Notes under the pieces: generated by a model
The model's database searches: none
Seen by the model: the letters and a program-made list of their open reading frames with translations, nothing else
Told to the model about the DNA's origin: nothing
Origin: Reticulitermes speratus
Lineage: Eukaryota > Arthropoda > Insecta > Blattodea > Rhinotermitidae
DNA: 64,000 bases
Assembly (NCBI GenBank): GCA_021186555.1
Contig: JAJKFL010000011.1
Location: 3,354,501 to 3,418,500, forward strand
Reading direction: 5' to 3'
Part shown: piece after piece, positions 22,283 to 32,817 of the stretch
Layout of the letters: the number at the start of each line of letters is the position of its first letter
Position numbering within the stretch: the stretch's first letter is position 1
Program-made: the position numbers and the translations under genes

Positions 22283-22317
22283 CTGACGACAGAGGCAGGC
22301 ACAGCTCCCGAAACGTT
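22283..22317 (+). ncRNA. Hammerhead-like core, ACGT subtype
   Basis: CTGACGA (exact CTGANGA) is followed by a hairpin with GAG/CUC pairing, then GAAACGTT. Stem I flanks do not pair convincingly, so only the core and a weak stem II remain. It is probably a relic. Confidence 0.45.
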
Positions 22318-22930
22318 GTATATTTTATCACGTAATGAGTAGGCGGACAAATTAAATACATGTACGTGTTACGTAATGAACTTCTTCAAAGTATCTAACC
22401 GCAGTACGTTGCAATTTTCTGCAAAATCAGCTATATTTATGCCATGATACTGAAAGTAAAGAACACAAATATGCATGTAGCGGTCCTGCTATCTAGCGGA
22501 CTTTGTAACAGAGTTGGGCACTGTAATACCGACACAAGTTTTACGTCCATTTATAATCATTCTCTGCCACTATTCATAACTACTTGATAAAATCTGTAAT
22601 GACAGACACAAAGAAATTTTTCCTTGTAATAGCCTATTATATAAATTTTTAAATAATGACAAATATCAAAGTAGTCACGTTAACTGCCATGACAGTATCT
22701 GTCAATAAAGCGGCAAAGAAGTATGTTTGTGACCAACAACTGAATACCTGTTTGTCTTCAAACTATACTGCAACAAAAACACCCTGAAGTTTGCGAAGAG
22801 AAGACTGACAGGTTATCTAAATTACATATGAATTTCAATTTCTACATCATAGTTTCCATAAAGACCAGAGAGTTAACGTTGTTTAGTCAGATAATCTCTG
22901 TTTACTGTAACGATCTCAGAAACACATAAA
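22318..22930. other. AT-rich unassigned stretch
   Basis: No recognisable element or frame. AT-rich throughout. Confidence 0.35.
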
Positions 22931-23151
22931 AAAATTTTCAGGATTCCTTAACGTTATGGTTAGCTAGATGATATATACATAGCATGTATCTAAAATGCTT
23001 GGAAAATTTTCAGGATTCCTTAATGTTATGGCAGCTGATATATACATAGCATGTATCTAAAATGCTTGGAAAATTTTCAGGATTCCTTAACGTTATGGTA
23101 GCTGATATATACATAGCATGTATCTAAATGCTTGGAAAATTTTCAGGATTC
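22931..23151. repeat. Short tandem array, 66-72 bp unit, 3.2 copies
   Basis: 'aaaattttcaggattcctta' starts at 22931, 23003, 23070 and 23136 (partial). Each unit ends 'atacatagcatgtatctaaa'. The first unit carries a 5-bp 'tagat'-like difference that makes it longer. Confidence 0.92.
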
Positions 23152-25296
23152 CCACAAACAAAAACAAGGAAAAAGCGTATAAAAATATATGCCCGTAACG
23201 TAAACAGCTTTCGAGGTACAGCCTCCGAGTTTTCCCGAACTGAATCCTTCATACTTGTATTTGTAGGGACAACATTAAACCCTAGTGTATTCGACTGCAA
23301 TTGAAAATGAAGAGAAATCACGAAAACATTTTTGATGCCTGTCAAGAAGTTCTCACCCGCCCCGGGACCTTTGAAAGGTTGCGACAGTCCATGAACAGAC
23401 GTGTCCATGCGTGCAGTAATTCAGGTGGAGGACATTTTGAGCATTTGTTGTGAATTGTGACTTGATAAACAGTAAGAACTGAACGGTTATTAAATTGGGA
23501 ACTTTTATTGTAAATGTATTATGTCAGTTGTGAGTAAAATATTGCATAGTTAAGGTACTTATTGTTGAACTTAATATTTAAATTAAACTCAAAACCAATT
23601 AATTTCCAGACACATGTTAATATGGACTTTTTCCTTTATTTTAATGTGAAGAACTGAATGTTGAATTTGTCTAAGAATTTTAGATACACCCTGTATTTAA
23701 GACTGAGCTTTACACCGTCAACAAATTACAGTCCAATTTATTTGAAACGTCGCAGTTAGCAGCTGGCCAGTATTACGTTCGGATCTACGTCATAACAATT
23801 CCTTTTCCCTCCTACCTTTCTTGCATTTTTTAAAATGTAGTTCGCATAACTAGTTTGGGTTACTTCCATTAAGGTTGTGTTCAAGTAAACAGGTATTAGA
23901 ACGGAGTACCGGAGTGGACATTTGACACGATAGGCTACATAACCTTAATTACTGGTCTTTGTTTTTCTTTGAAAGCGTTCAGTGATTTGAGTGGAATTGA
24001 CAAAAAAAAGGCGTGACATTATGCCTGCAGTTCGTATTGGAAAAAATATGTTTTACTTTCACGAAAAATGCAAGAATTGTGTGTCTATAGAGCGGGTGTG
24101 TTTCAGAATTTTGACAGGTGCGTGGGAATAAAATAATGGAAAATGTAAGTATGTAGATTAATTTTATAAATATATTTTGTTTAGTACTTGAAAGTGGAAA
24201 TGAAAATCCTCTGACTCAGACTTTGGCGGTGTTCAATATTTCTTTATGCGATAAAGAAACTTTAACATTATTGACACATCGTATTTTATATCTCCTAATC
24301 TTGTCCTAAAATTCTTAAAAGAATTAAGATCGAAGTATGCTTTAGCATGTCAAGTTTGTAACACGCACTGCATTAAGAGCTGCTTAAGACTTACACTACG
24401 AAAGTGTTTACACAAAAGTTTCGTTTTTAAGGAGCTATCTGGCCGCATATAATTTTCTGCCGCATATATTTTCTGAGTCTAATCATTCATAAAAGTGTAA
24501 CTCACACAGTTATAAATGAAATAGCAATAGCTGTAGTATGTACATTATTTCGGTGCTGTGTGTAATAGAAGACTGTGTCAATATTTGATAAGCTTACGTC
24601 TTGTAAACACAAGTGTCGTCTAAAATTCAACCCACATGTTTAATACAGTCATTATTGCGTCTGTCGTCAAGTGACATATTATCACCCGTAGTAAAATAGC
24701 ATTGTCTTTGTGTCTAGCTGCAGTTCTTAAACCTTTCTGAAACCAGGTAACACCTACATTGTTAATGCAGGCGAAAAGGAACAAGTGTTGAGGTAAATAT
24801 GTAGTAAAAATTTGTTAATTTATTGTAAATGTATTCACTTTTATATTTTTGTAACTTTAAAACAATTTGTGGGGAATATGATTGTTTATGATACGATATC
24901 TGGTTTGTTTTCCTCCTAACCTCTATATTAATTATGATTTGTTGCTCATTTAATGACTTCAGTTTTAATGCAGAACTTTGGCAGAATTCAATGACAGTTA
25001 TTGTAGATGTTAAATGGAACTCTCTTTATATCATATAATTTGAACGTGGAAAATACGAAAAACTGTGTTACGATAAATGATATTTGGCACGAAATCCGAA
25101 ACCAGAACCTTTGGAATATAGAACCGTAGACACTCAAGTGTAACTTTCGATAACCCACATACTGAGTTCCCTGCTTTTAAATCAATACCATAAAACATGG
25201 ACCTTCTTATCGAACTAAGCATGTTACTGGTCTTTATCGTTTGATATGGAGTTTACTTTTAAATTACATTCATTTTAATCGGTTTAGCAATTGTAA
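23152..25296. other. Least repetitive stretch of the window
   Basis: No SINE, LINE, MITE or hammerhead motif was found. A 94-codon minus frame at 23124-23408 overlaps the tandem array edge and has no known motif. AT-rich throughout. If a host gene's intron or regulatory DNA is present, this is where it would be easiest to recognise, but I see no splice-bounded coding exon. Confidence 0.4.
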
Positions 25297-25671
25297 ATGA
25301 TTGAAACAATCAAGACAAATTTTATCTCTTCGAAGACTGCATCTAAGTTACGCATGAAACTTTGGTTTCTTCGTCACAGAGAACACAGGACATATTACGC
25401 ACACACCAGTCTTGTAATCTTGTTTACGGAAATAACCGGTTATTGTTGTAAGAATCACACGAAACATAAATACATGTGTAGGCAAAATGGAGAATTTCTA
25501 AATATTATGGCAGGCTGTACATACAATTACACCGAGCTTGAATGGTTAAAAGGAAATCCAATATTTCCTCGTTGTAGAAAATTTAACCACATCGACTGTG
25601 AAATTTGCCGCAGTGACTCGACCAAATTTGTGCCATGTCCTCCATACTTGACATTTCTACGGCCCTTGTAA
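25297..25671 (+). CDS. Small cysteine-rich ORF, 124 codons, unknown
   Basis: I do not recognise this protein. The frame starts with ATG and ends in TAA, with an AATAAA overlapping the stop region. The last ~75 residues hold eight cysteines (spacing CC-x9-C-x12-C-x18-C-x7-C-x2-C-x9-C). A weakly hydrophobic stretch (SLVILFTEITGYCC) precedes them, and the N-terminus is basic, not a classical signal peptide. It lies in the least repetitive part of the window, but its length is not beyond chance in AT-rich DNA. A minus frame overlaps its 3' half. Treat it as a candidate only. Confidence 0.2.
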   Translation: MIETIKTNFISSKTASKLRMKLWFLRHREHRTYYAHTSLVILFTEITGYCCKNHTKHKYMCRQNGEFLNIMAGCTYNYTELEWLKGNPIFPRCRKFNHIDCEICRSDSTKFVPCPPYLTFLRPL

Positions 25672-26004
25672 ATAAACGGATAAAGCTCCTGGTTTCGATT
25701 CTCGTTCTGTAGACCAGCCATGCTGACTGCAGGCTGTGATGTTTCACTAAATGTCCAGATAGTGTAAGTGTGATGTGGATGCTAATTTACCACATGTTTA
25801 CGCAGCTGTAGCCTTCAAACAAAATACCTTTCTAAAAAATAAAATAAAAGCAATGCAGGTCTCAACTTTATTAAAACCGTGAATATTTAATGTGGGAAAA
25901 ACATAAATTAACTGCTTTTGCTTTTTTTTTTTTGCTGATTCCTAGAAGTATTTCTGTCACACGTTGCAATTCATGCGGAGTTTATTTTTCTTAAGTTGTG
26001 GTAA
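25672..26004. other. Unassigned stretch
   Basis: AT-rich, with an AATAAA-containing A-rich run near 25838-25850. Nothing else is recognised. Confidence 0.35.
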
Positions 26005-26285
26005 AGGTAAAGGTGTTCCTGTGCAAGACATAAGGCATATGAGAAAGTGCGTATTCAGCTCTACTTTTCTTAACCTTGGTACTTGTTGGAGTTGATAAAT
26101 GATCACCTTCACTCCCCGGATGCTGTACCTCCGTTACCCATCAAAGGGGACGCTGGGTGGCCCTCAGAACCGATCTGGACACTTCGGAGAAGTGAAATTT
26201 TCTTTCCCCTGACGGTAACAAAAGATTTCCAGGCTGTACAACCCGTAGCCTAATCACTATTCGACAATACTAACCGCTGTCCAGC
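26005..26285 (-). mobile_element. SINE-5-like copy
   Basis: On the minus strand the right end reads 'gtgattaggctacgggttgt', like the SINE-5 heads at 20957 and 53765. The left end carries a (GGTAAA)n-type tail ('ctttacctttacc' on the minus strand). The body contains 'ccccggatgctgtacctccg' on the plus strand. Box B is weak. Confidence 0.55.
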
Positions 26286-26309
26286 AGTAACGCAGTATGT
26301 AATGGTTTT

Positions 26310-26500
26310 AGAATGTATTATAATTACAGAAACTGCTGCCGAAACATGTAGACAATTTGTGGTAACAATGACATCCACATGGCACATTTTTTTTTTTTTT
26401 TTTGCGTTTGCGGATTCCTGTCTTGTCGGATGAGATGCTGCGTCGATGGGTACGGTAAATGGTTCCCGACGTTTCGAAGACACGTGTCGGAGATGAAGGC
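26310..26500. ncRNA. Two eroded hammerhead-like motifs (opposed)
   Basis: GCCGAAACATGTAGAC on the plus strand at 26339 and, on the minus strand at 26462-26500, TTCGAAACGTCGGGAACC. Neither keeps an upstream CTGANGA. One belongs to the ACATGT subtype and one to the ACGT subtype. A poly-T run lies between them at 26386-26403. Confidence 0.4.
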
Positions 26501-26897
26501 AACAAGTTCATTTGTAACGTAGGGAAAAACATGTTCAGTGACACAGGGTCACATTCCACACGACCCGAAATTCTAAATTTTGCCATTGTGAGAACCATAA
26601 AATGTGCGCAGTTTTGACTGAACGTTTAGTGACAACGGTTAATACATACTGCATTCTGCATTGTTTTCTGCGTTTCCTGCAGAACAAAAATGTCGCAAAG
26701 ACACCGGAATGAAGCCAGCGCACTTAACATCATTTCTAGTTGAACTTTTTATCACAATATTGTGACTTCAGCTTATGGCCAAGGGCCAAATTTCGACAGA
26801 TATGAGAATGAAACTTGGATTCAATATAACAGGATGCTGTACTTGAGATAATATTGAGGTCTTTGAAAGACAGCGTCTTGTTAATGTACTACTCATT

Positions 26898-27058
26898 GAA
26901 CATTGAGAACTAATGGTTATCTGGACTTCGTCCATCGTCCGCAAATCTAAAATAACTGAATAATACGGAGTTTCGGAAACTGGATCTTTCGTGTTATCTA
27001 GTTACTTTAGATTTCCGGACGATGGACGAAGTCCGTAAACCCATTAGTTCTCAATGTT
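26898..27058. mobile_element. Fold-back with about 60-bp arms
   Basis: 'attgagaactaatgg' through 'ggacttcgtccatcgtccg' at 26898-26960 is repeated inverted at 27003-27057. Each arm reads GGACGATGGACGAAGTCC outward, followed by GATAAC or GTAAAC. That resembles a hammerhead layout with mutated CTGANGA and GAAAC. The loop holds 'cggagtttcggaaactggat', itself a near-palindrome. Confidence 0.65.
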
Positions 27059-27249
27059 ACAGACCGTCGTGAGAAACATTTAGAATTTATTTGTTGAACG
27101 TTTAGAAAATCAACGTTTTACCGAAAGAGTATAATTATGGGATTTCTATAATATTCATAATAGACAGCAGTTGTTTCTTTAAACACCATTAGCCAGCTGA
27201 TCCTTGCAGCAGAAACAATGTGATCTGTTTGACTTTGAAGTGAATTTTT

Positions 27250-27602
27250 AAAAATCCTTCTTCTGCTTCTGCTTCATTATCATCTTCTTCTTCTTCTTCT
27301 TCTTCAACACTATAACCCCTGACGTTTGGCCTTGGCTTCCCTCACAACAAGTACCCATTCTGTTCTGTACAAAGCCCTTCTTCTCCATCTTTTCACATCC
27401 ATTTTCCTCAAGGCCAGTTCCACATCATCCATTCACCATAATCCAGGTCTTCTTTTCTTCTCCCTCATTCTGGTTTGCCTTGCAGCTAACCTCTGTACCG
27501 TCCTTTCACCATCCATTCTTACACCACGTCCAAGTCATTCCAATCTACGTACTTTTCTTACAGTTACAATATCTGGAGTTTTAAATCTATTATAAATTTC
27601 TT
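27250..27602 (-). pseudogene. LINE family Y, C-terminal fragment
   Basis: The minus strand reads FKTPDIVTVRKVRRLE, stop, then RMDGERTVQRLAA, a basic GRP-like region, MDDVELALRKMDVKRWRRRA and REAKAKRQGL before the stop. The pattern (RxLxxLGxxxRM, then DDVExDLrxMgVxxWR) matches the tails of the Y copies at 30452, 54783 and 56456. Two in-frame stops show decay. The element ends in a (GAA)n tail immediately after the last stop. Confidence 0.75.
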
Positions 27603-28256
27603 GATCTATTTTTTCGTCCAAGAAACACAATACCTAAAAATGACTTAGACAAAATTTGTACCCTGAGGATTTAATGAATGTTTTATCCATGTTTGGAGAT
27701 ATTGAAGTAGAAACCAATAGAACCTACAAAGGGCTGGGAAGGTTTCTTGTCACTTGATTTGGAGGTACCGAGTTCGAATTTATACCTAAACGTATTTTGC
27801 CGTGAAGGAGCGCCTTTACTATCACCAGGGCAGTATCGGGATAATGTGTTCAGTGTACCCAAAAACTGTCTTCTATTTCCCGAACGATTACAGCCACCAG
27901 CGCCCTCGGAAACAAATCAACAGACCTTGAAAACACGGCGAGGCTGTAGGCGAATTTCAGCTGTACAAGGAATGTAGGTTGTTCCTTTATTTGTATGTAG
28001 ATCAGTTTGAGAGAGGTCAGTGCTTTGCTGTGGTGCCTAGTGGCGACTGGTCCTTGTAAACTCATGCTCTACAAGGCCAGGACAAATTCCTTTCAGACAC
28101 TCCGGTGAATAAAGGAAATATGTACTGAATTACACGCGTATTAACCCTTATACATGTAATTGTCTTTTGTCGTTCCCACCACCATACTTCTTGTAGAGTC
28201 ATAGTATTATAATATTATTTAAAATATTAGAAAGAAAGCACTTTTAATTGTTATCT
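27603..28256. other. Unassigned stretch
   Basis: Short frames only (27747-27977 +, 27850-28065 -). No recognisable motif or repeat match. Confidence 0.35.
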
Positions 28257-28412
28257 GTTTTATTGCTTGATATGTGACTCGGCTTTGGGAAAACCAGCGT
28301 CATGCAATTAAAAATAAAAATTTATCAAAATAACTTAAATATAATCCATAAAATATTTTCACATACCTGAGATTTTTCCCAAGAGCCGAAACATGTAGCA
28401 AGCAATAAAACT
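28257..28412. mobile_element. Small fold-back with hammerhead-like arm
   Basis: The left arm 'gttttattgcttgatatgtg' plus 'actcggctttgggaaaa' (28257-28296) is inverted at 28372-28410 ('tttttcccaagagccgaaac' and 'atgtagcaagcaataaaac'). The right arm keeps CCTGAGA...GCCGAAACATGTAGC; the left arm has lost the GAAAC palindrome. The interior is AT-rich and about 75 bp. Confidence 0.7.
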
Positions 28413-28682
28413 GACAAATAATAAATTGTGACTGATGAATTGCACTTCCCTCAGGCTGGACATGTGTCACACTGGAATGCCATCAATTAAGATATTTAAA
28501 ATATTGTTGACTCAAGTTGTAAGCCTTGTTCTTTCCTGCACTGGGAGTTTCGGCTTCACAAACTCTGTCAGGAACCAAATGTTTTTCCCAAGCGTGTCGT
28601 GGTTTTCCTCAGAATATTCAGAAGTTGGAATAGTATCTTAAGTTATGTCACAACAATTATTTGTTGCTACATACTCTAATTT

Positions 28683-28978
28683 GGGGCACGCGGTGGCGCA
28701 GTTGGTTGAGGCACTGCGCTACAAGCCGGAAGGTCGTGGTTTCGATTCCCGATGGTGTCATTGGCGTAATCCTTCCCGCCGCACTATGGGCCTTGAGTCG
28801 ACTTAGCCTCTAACAGAAATGAGCACCAGGAATATCTCCTGGGGGATAAAGGCTGCCGGTGCGTAGGGCTGACAACCTTACCACCTTCAAGTGCCGATTG
28901 TCTACAAATCTGGGAGCCTCAACCTCCTGGAACCCTAAGGGCCCATCCAGGCCTGTAATGGGATTGCTTTAATTTTTT
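28683..28978 (+). mobile_element. SINE-1, full-length with 15-bp TSD
   Basis: The head is identical to the 9543 copy at box A (GTGGCGCAGTTGGTTGAGGC), with box B TGGTTTCGATTCCCGATGG. TACATACTCTAATTT at 28668-28682 recurs exactly at 28979-28993. An internal deletion in the 'cactggaatttttcattgac' region distinguishes this copy. The perfect TSD suggests youth. Confidence 0.92.
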
Positions 28979-28993
28979 TACATACTCTAATTT

Positions 28994-29734
28994 ACACACA
29001 GCGTTGTTAAACACGAATTAATAAATAAGATATATAAATACAGTATAGGCATGGTGTCTCATTTTCATAACCAGCTAGGCAATGTTGGGGGAAGTAGAAT
29101 TTAAAGTACGTATTTTATACATCGGGTCTAGAAGGTGAATGATAGGTTTTATCCTTAGGCCTCTCTATATCCGAACAAAGGGACGCGGGTAAATATTGAG
29201 CAGTAGGATGGTGAATTCCAGAGCACGCCTGGACGCGGTGTTGAAAAGAAATATTCTTGACTGTATCTGGAATTGAAGCACGCTTGTTAAGTCTTACCAT
29301 TGACAAAATTATCGCGGCTTACATATATTTATTACTAGCAGACACCCCATCTCCAATATTGCATTGATGAATTTCCAATCCTCTTCTTGTCTTTGTTTCT
29401 TCTTTTGTTACAATACAATAAAGAGTGTTTTGAAATTTTATTAGGACATTGCGTGGGTTAGCTGGTAATTTCTCTTCAACAATATTGAGAACATTTTGTG
29501 GAACTTTTGCATCAAGTATTTCACCTTGTACATAATTTCCGTGGTGGTTTTGAGTTTAGTTTTATAGCGTCCTTCAGGCCACTGTAGTGACGACAGAGCC
29601 CTCAAAGCTGGAGGGTCACTAACAGACGCTCTACCACCTCTCGCATTCCTGCGGGAAATACATAAACAACCAACCAAGCAATAAATATAGGAAAGAACAG
29701 GAAGAAACTTATTGTTACACAGATAAATAGTAGA
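28994..29734. other. Unassigned stretch
   Basis: A minus frame of 78 codons (29441-29677) and one of 63 codons (29115-29306) show no motif. No tandem repeat. Confidence 0.35.
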
Positions 29735-30476
29735 ATAGATTAAGAGGGCTAAAAATAAACAAAGCTAAAACAAAATATGTGGAAGTCACAAGGACAGCAA
29801 GAAATATCACAAATAAATTGAGAATAGGAGATTATAATTTTGAACAAGTGCAGAATTTTAGTTATCTGGGTTCACAGATTAACACAATAAACTCAGTAAC
29901 TAATGAAATAAAAGCCCGTATTGTGAGTGGAAATAGATGTTATTATGCCTATCAGAATTTAATGAAGTCTAGAATAATAGGGAGACAACTTAAACTAAGA
30001 ATCTATAAAGTCCTGATAAGACCAATAGTTACATATGGCTGTGAAACCTGGACATTAACTAGCTTTGACGAGCAACAACTTAGAATATTTGAACGTAAAA
30101 TATTACGGAAAATTTTTGGTCCAATACAGAATAGTGATGGCTCCTGGAGAATTAGAATGAATCATGAACTAGACTATCCTATACAGGGAGCAGATATTGT
30201 GAGGCTAATAAAGAGCAGAAGTTAGCCTGGCTCGGACATGTTGCAAGAATGGAAGGAAATAGTGTAACTAGAAGAGTGATGGAATGGAAACCGATGGGAA
30301 GGAGGATGAGAAGGAGACCACGGAAACGATGGATAGACGATGTAGAAGAGGATATAAGGACGATGGGAGTGAGAGGCTGGAGAAGAATTGTGAATGATAG
30401 GACAGAATGGAAAAAATTCATCGAACAGGCTAAGACCCACACAGGGTTATAGCGCCATAAGAAGAAGAAAGAAGAA
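29735..30476 (+). pseudogene. LINE family Y, reverse transcriptase C-terminus, frameshifted
   Basis: This is the longest LINE remnant. The frame reads KINKAKTKYVEVTRT (RT block 7 type), then NFSYLGSQI, LIRPIVTYGCETWTLT and ILRKIFGPIQ. A one-base loss near 30222 shifts the reading to GNSVTRRVMEW, a basic GRP-like region, RWIDDVEEDIRTMGVRGWRR and the stop at about 30452. A (GAA)n-rich tail follows directly. The catalytic FADD block and the endonuclease lie upstream of the 5' truncation and are absent. It belongs to the non-LTR (LINE) class; the clade is uncertain. Confidence 0.88.
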
Positions 30477-30752
30477 GAAATAGTAGAATGGATAGAGATA
30501 GAGATAGATATGATTAATTTTATTTTCTATCCTAAGAAAGCCGAGTTCCTCCTTCAGAACTTCAGTATTAAGTTTTTTCGTCTGTCCACATTCTATTTTC
30601 GCAATTATTATTGGTGGTGTTGGAGGTGGTAGCAGCAAAATATTTGAATATATTTTCGTACAATTTAGTATGAAAATCATAACACTGGAGACAAACCTAC
30701 ACCATAATTGTTCATACTCTTATTAATAATAATATCTTCTTCCTCTTCCTCT

Positions 30753-30966
30753 TGCAATGGCTCAAGCCCTACTGGGCCAGTGCCTCCTCATTGCCGAGGC
30801 TTCACCATCACACTCAGACACGCCACACTCGGTAGGACTCCTCTGTACGAGTGTCAGTCCCGAAGTAGAGATCTCTACCTGACAACACACAACACTCACA
30901 CGAGACAGACATCCATTTTCTCGGTGGGATTCGAACCCGCAACCCCAACAAGCGAACGGCAGCAGA
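30753..30966 (-). mobile_element. SINE-2 copy, head diverged
   Basis: The minus strand gives the body 'ctcgtacagaggagtcctac' and 'gttgtcaggtagag', then box B GGGTTCGAATCCCACCG. Box A is degraded beyond 30950. The 3' end 'ggcccagtagggcttgagcc' lies at the left. Confidence 0.82.
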
Positions 30967-31079
30967 CTATTAATAATATCTACACACTGGAAATCCAAAC
31001 TCTGTAATACAGGAGCAAAAAAGCGATAGGATGTCAGAGCTGTTTTACTCAGGATCAATCTCTGCTGGGGTGTGAGGCT

Positions 31080-31135
31080 GTGTCTGTGGGAAGTTCCCGA
31101 CGTTTCGAAAGATTGTAGTGCCTTCGTATTCAAGG
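31080..31135 (-). ncRNA. Eroded hammerhead-like motif, ACGT subtype
   Basis: On the minus strand CCTTGAATACGAAGGC, a loop, CTTTCGAAACGTCGGGAAC. Stem II (GAA..G/C..UUC) and GAAACGTC persist, but CTGANGA does not. Confidence 0.4.
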
Positions 31136-31168
31136 GTCAAGCAGTCGAAGATCTGAAACATCCATAAG

Positions 31169-31181
31169 CAACACTGAATGA
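31169..31181. repeat. TSD, left, of hammerhead fold-back element
   Basis: CAACACTGAATGA recurs exactly at 31497-31509 around the element at 31182-31496. Confidence 0.85.
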
Positions 31182-31496
31182 TCACACATTTCTTAAACCA
31201 AAAAATGTAACCTTTTATTTATTATATAATACAATTTTTTACAGTTAAATCAGTCTAACATGTTTCGGATCCCTATTCTGGGACCATCATCAGGGACCCG
31301 TATTGTGAATCACACAAAATCACAAATCAACAAATAATGGTACATATTAAAAGCTCAAAAGTTAAAATGTAGCTTAACATGTTGGACTGATTTTACTGTA
31401 AAAAAATTGTATCGTATAAGAAATAAAAGATGTACATTTGTTAGTTTAAGAAATGTGTGATCGAATGAAAATGCACGGTGTGAACAACATAAAGTT
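31182..31496. mobile_element. Hammerhead fold-back element, 315 bp, 13-bp TSD
   Basis: The arms 31182-31268 and 31373-31458 are inverted copies (TCACACATTTCTTAAAC at one end, GTTTAAGAAATGTGTGA at the other). The left arm contains a well-kept hammerhead-like motif on the minus strand. The right end carries AATGCACGGTG about 24 bases before the terminus AAAGTT, as in the elements ending at 32817 and 53078. A perfect 13-bp TSD shows transposition. There is no coding capacity. It is probably a non-autonomous Penelope-like relative; that link is inferred from the ribozyme type and the variable long TSDs. Confidence 0.82.
31251..31299 (-). ncRNA. Hammerhead ribozyme-like motif (ACATGT subtype)
   Basis: Minus strand: GGGTCC, CTGATGA, T, GGTCCC, loop AGAATA, GGGATC, C, GAAAC, ATGT, T, AGACT. 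CTGATGA and GAAA are exact. Stem II makes six pairs (one G.U), and stem I about four. One unpaired U follows CTGATGA, as in most copies here. Helix III is the palindrome ACATGT, which could only form well as a dimer. Confidence 0.68.
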
Positions 31497-31509
31497 CAAC
31501 ACTGAATGA

Positions 31510-32159
31510 ATTTGTTGTTTAAATACGCACATTTGGCTACTACGAAAACATTAAGATGCTGATTCAGGCTTGCCTGACATTGCGAAAGTATCTGACCAGT
31601 GTTGCAACTTATAGACAGATAATCCAAGTTTCCACGGGTTCACAGATTATAGATTAAGTATAAGACTAACAGTCACAATTTACATTTTGTCATCATGAAA
31701 TAATAGGACCTGTCTAGATGAATAAATAGATAGACATAACTTATCTCTACAATCAATTGCTTAACCATTGTCTCTTCCACATAAGAAGTGGCTTCTGATT
31801 TGATGCAATGTCAGCAGTTTCGTCTGTTTCAGTTGTTATTGTTTTATATAGAGTTGAAATTCTTTAGAAGAAAAATTGTCCCTCTCAGTATCTAAGCACT
31901 TATCTAAATGCACGAGATAAGAAACCATTATTAATCATTTTTATAAAAAAAACACTTAGTAGAATTCAGATAAAACGGAAAAAAAACTACAACTGTCTAC
32001 AAAATATGTTTTTAATTCCAGAGGATGATTGTGTCAGGAATTAGCCCAAAGTCTGATACGCTTCTGGCATAATTAGTAATCAGTGGTCTATGAATGAAAC
32101 AAATTGGCGAAATGGAAAGTCGTAACTCCTAACGAAAAAACATAACCCAACCATCTAAC
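31510..32159. other. Unassigned stretch
   Basis: AT-rich with no recognisable frame, family or tandem repeat. Confidence 0.35.
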
Positions 32160-32451
32160 CCCACGGATTAGAGTCCTTCATGAGAAGGTAATAGTTTCTA
32201 AATCATTCAAGAATTTGCACCATTTTATGAAACCAGAATGTTCATTCCCGTTTTCAAAAAAGCCCGTTAGTGGTCTACATTCTCATCCAGATTAATCTAA
32301 TCCTATTAACATCCAATTTAATATCATTCCTTCCGCAACACCAAGAGGTATAAAGTAGCAATTTCCCTCTGGTATTTTCTTTAAAAAAATCTGTATGTGT
32401 CAGTTTTTATCCCACGCGTAACACGTGCCCTGCTAATCTGTACCCTCATTA

Positions 32452-32817
32452 GACAACGTTTTTCACCAACTAAATGCACTTGTTATAAAAACACTAAAAT
32501 ATTCTAAAACTGTTTGATAAAAAGCCCCGACATGTTTCGGCTCATTAATGAGCCATACTCGTCGAGGCTTTTTATCAAACAGTTTTAGAATATTTTAGTG
32601 TTTTTATAACATTAATGAGCCGAAACATGTCGGGGCTTTTTATCAAACAGTTTTAGAATATTTTAGGGTTTTTATAACATTAATGAGCCGAAACATGTCG
32701 GGACTTTTTATCAAACAGTTTTAGAATATTTTAGTGTTTTTATAACAAGTGCATTTAGTTGGTGAAAAACATTGTCTATACTCGAAAAATGCACGGTGAA
32801 AAATAGAATAAAGTTTT
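32452..32817. mobile_element. Hammerhead fold-back element, 366 bp, 11-bp TSD, nested in LINE X
   Basis: TACCCTCATTA at 32441-32451 recurs exactly at 32818-32828. Inside, the left arm (from 'tttttcaccaactaaatgc') is the inverse of the right arm (to 'gcatttagttggtgaaaaa'). Between them 'tttttatcaaacagttttag' occurs three times in direct order, with 'gagccgaaacatgtcggg' repeated twice. The right end has AATGCACGGTG and ends AAAGTTTT. The internal duplication suggests template switching during copying. Confidence 0.85.
32521..32571 (-). ncRNA. Hammerhead ribozyme-like motif with long stem I
   Basis: Minus strand: AAAGCCTCGA pairs with TCGGGGCTTT (ten pairs, one G.U) as stem I. The core CTCGACGA is CTGACGA with one inserted C. 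Stem II GGCTC/GAGCC is perfect. GAAAC and ACATGTC follow. The structure is clear, but the core insertion makes activity doubtful. Confidence 0.62.
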
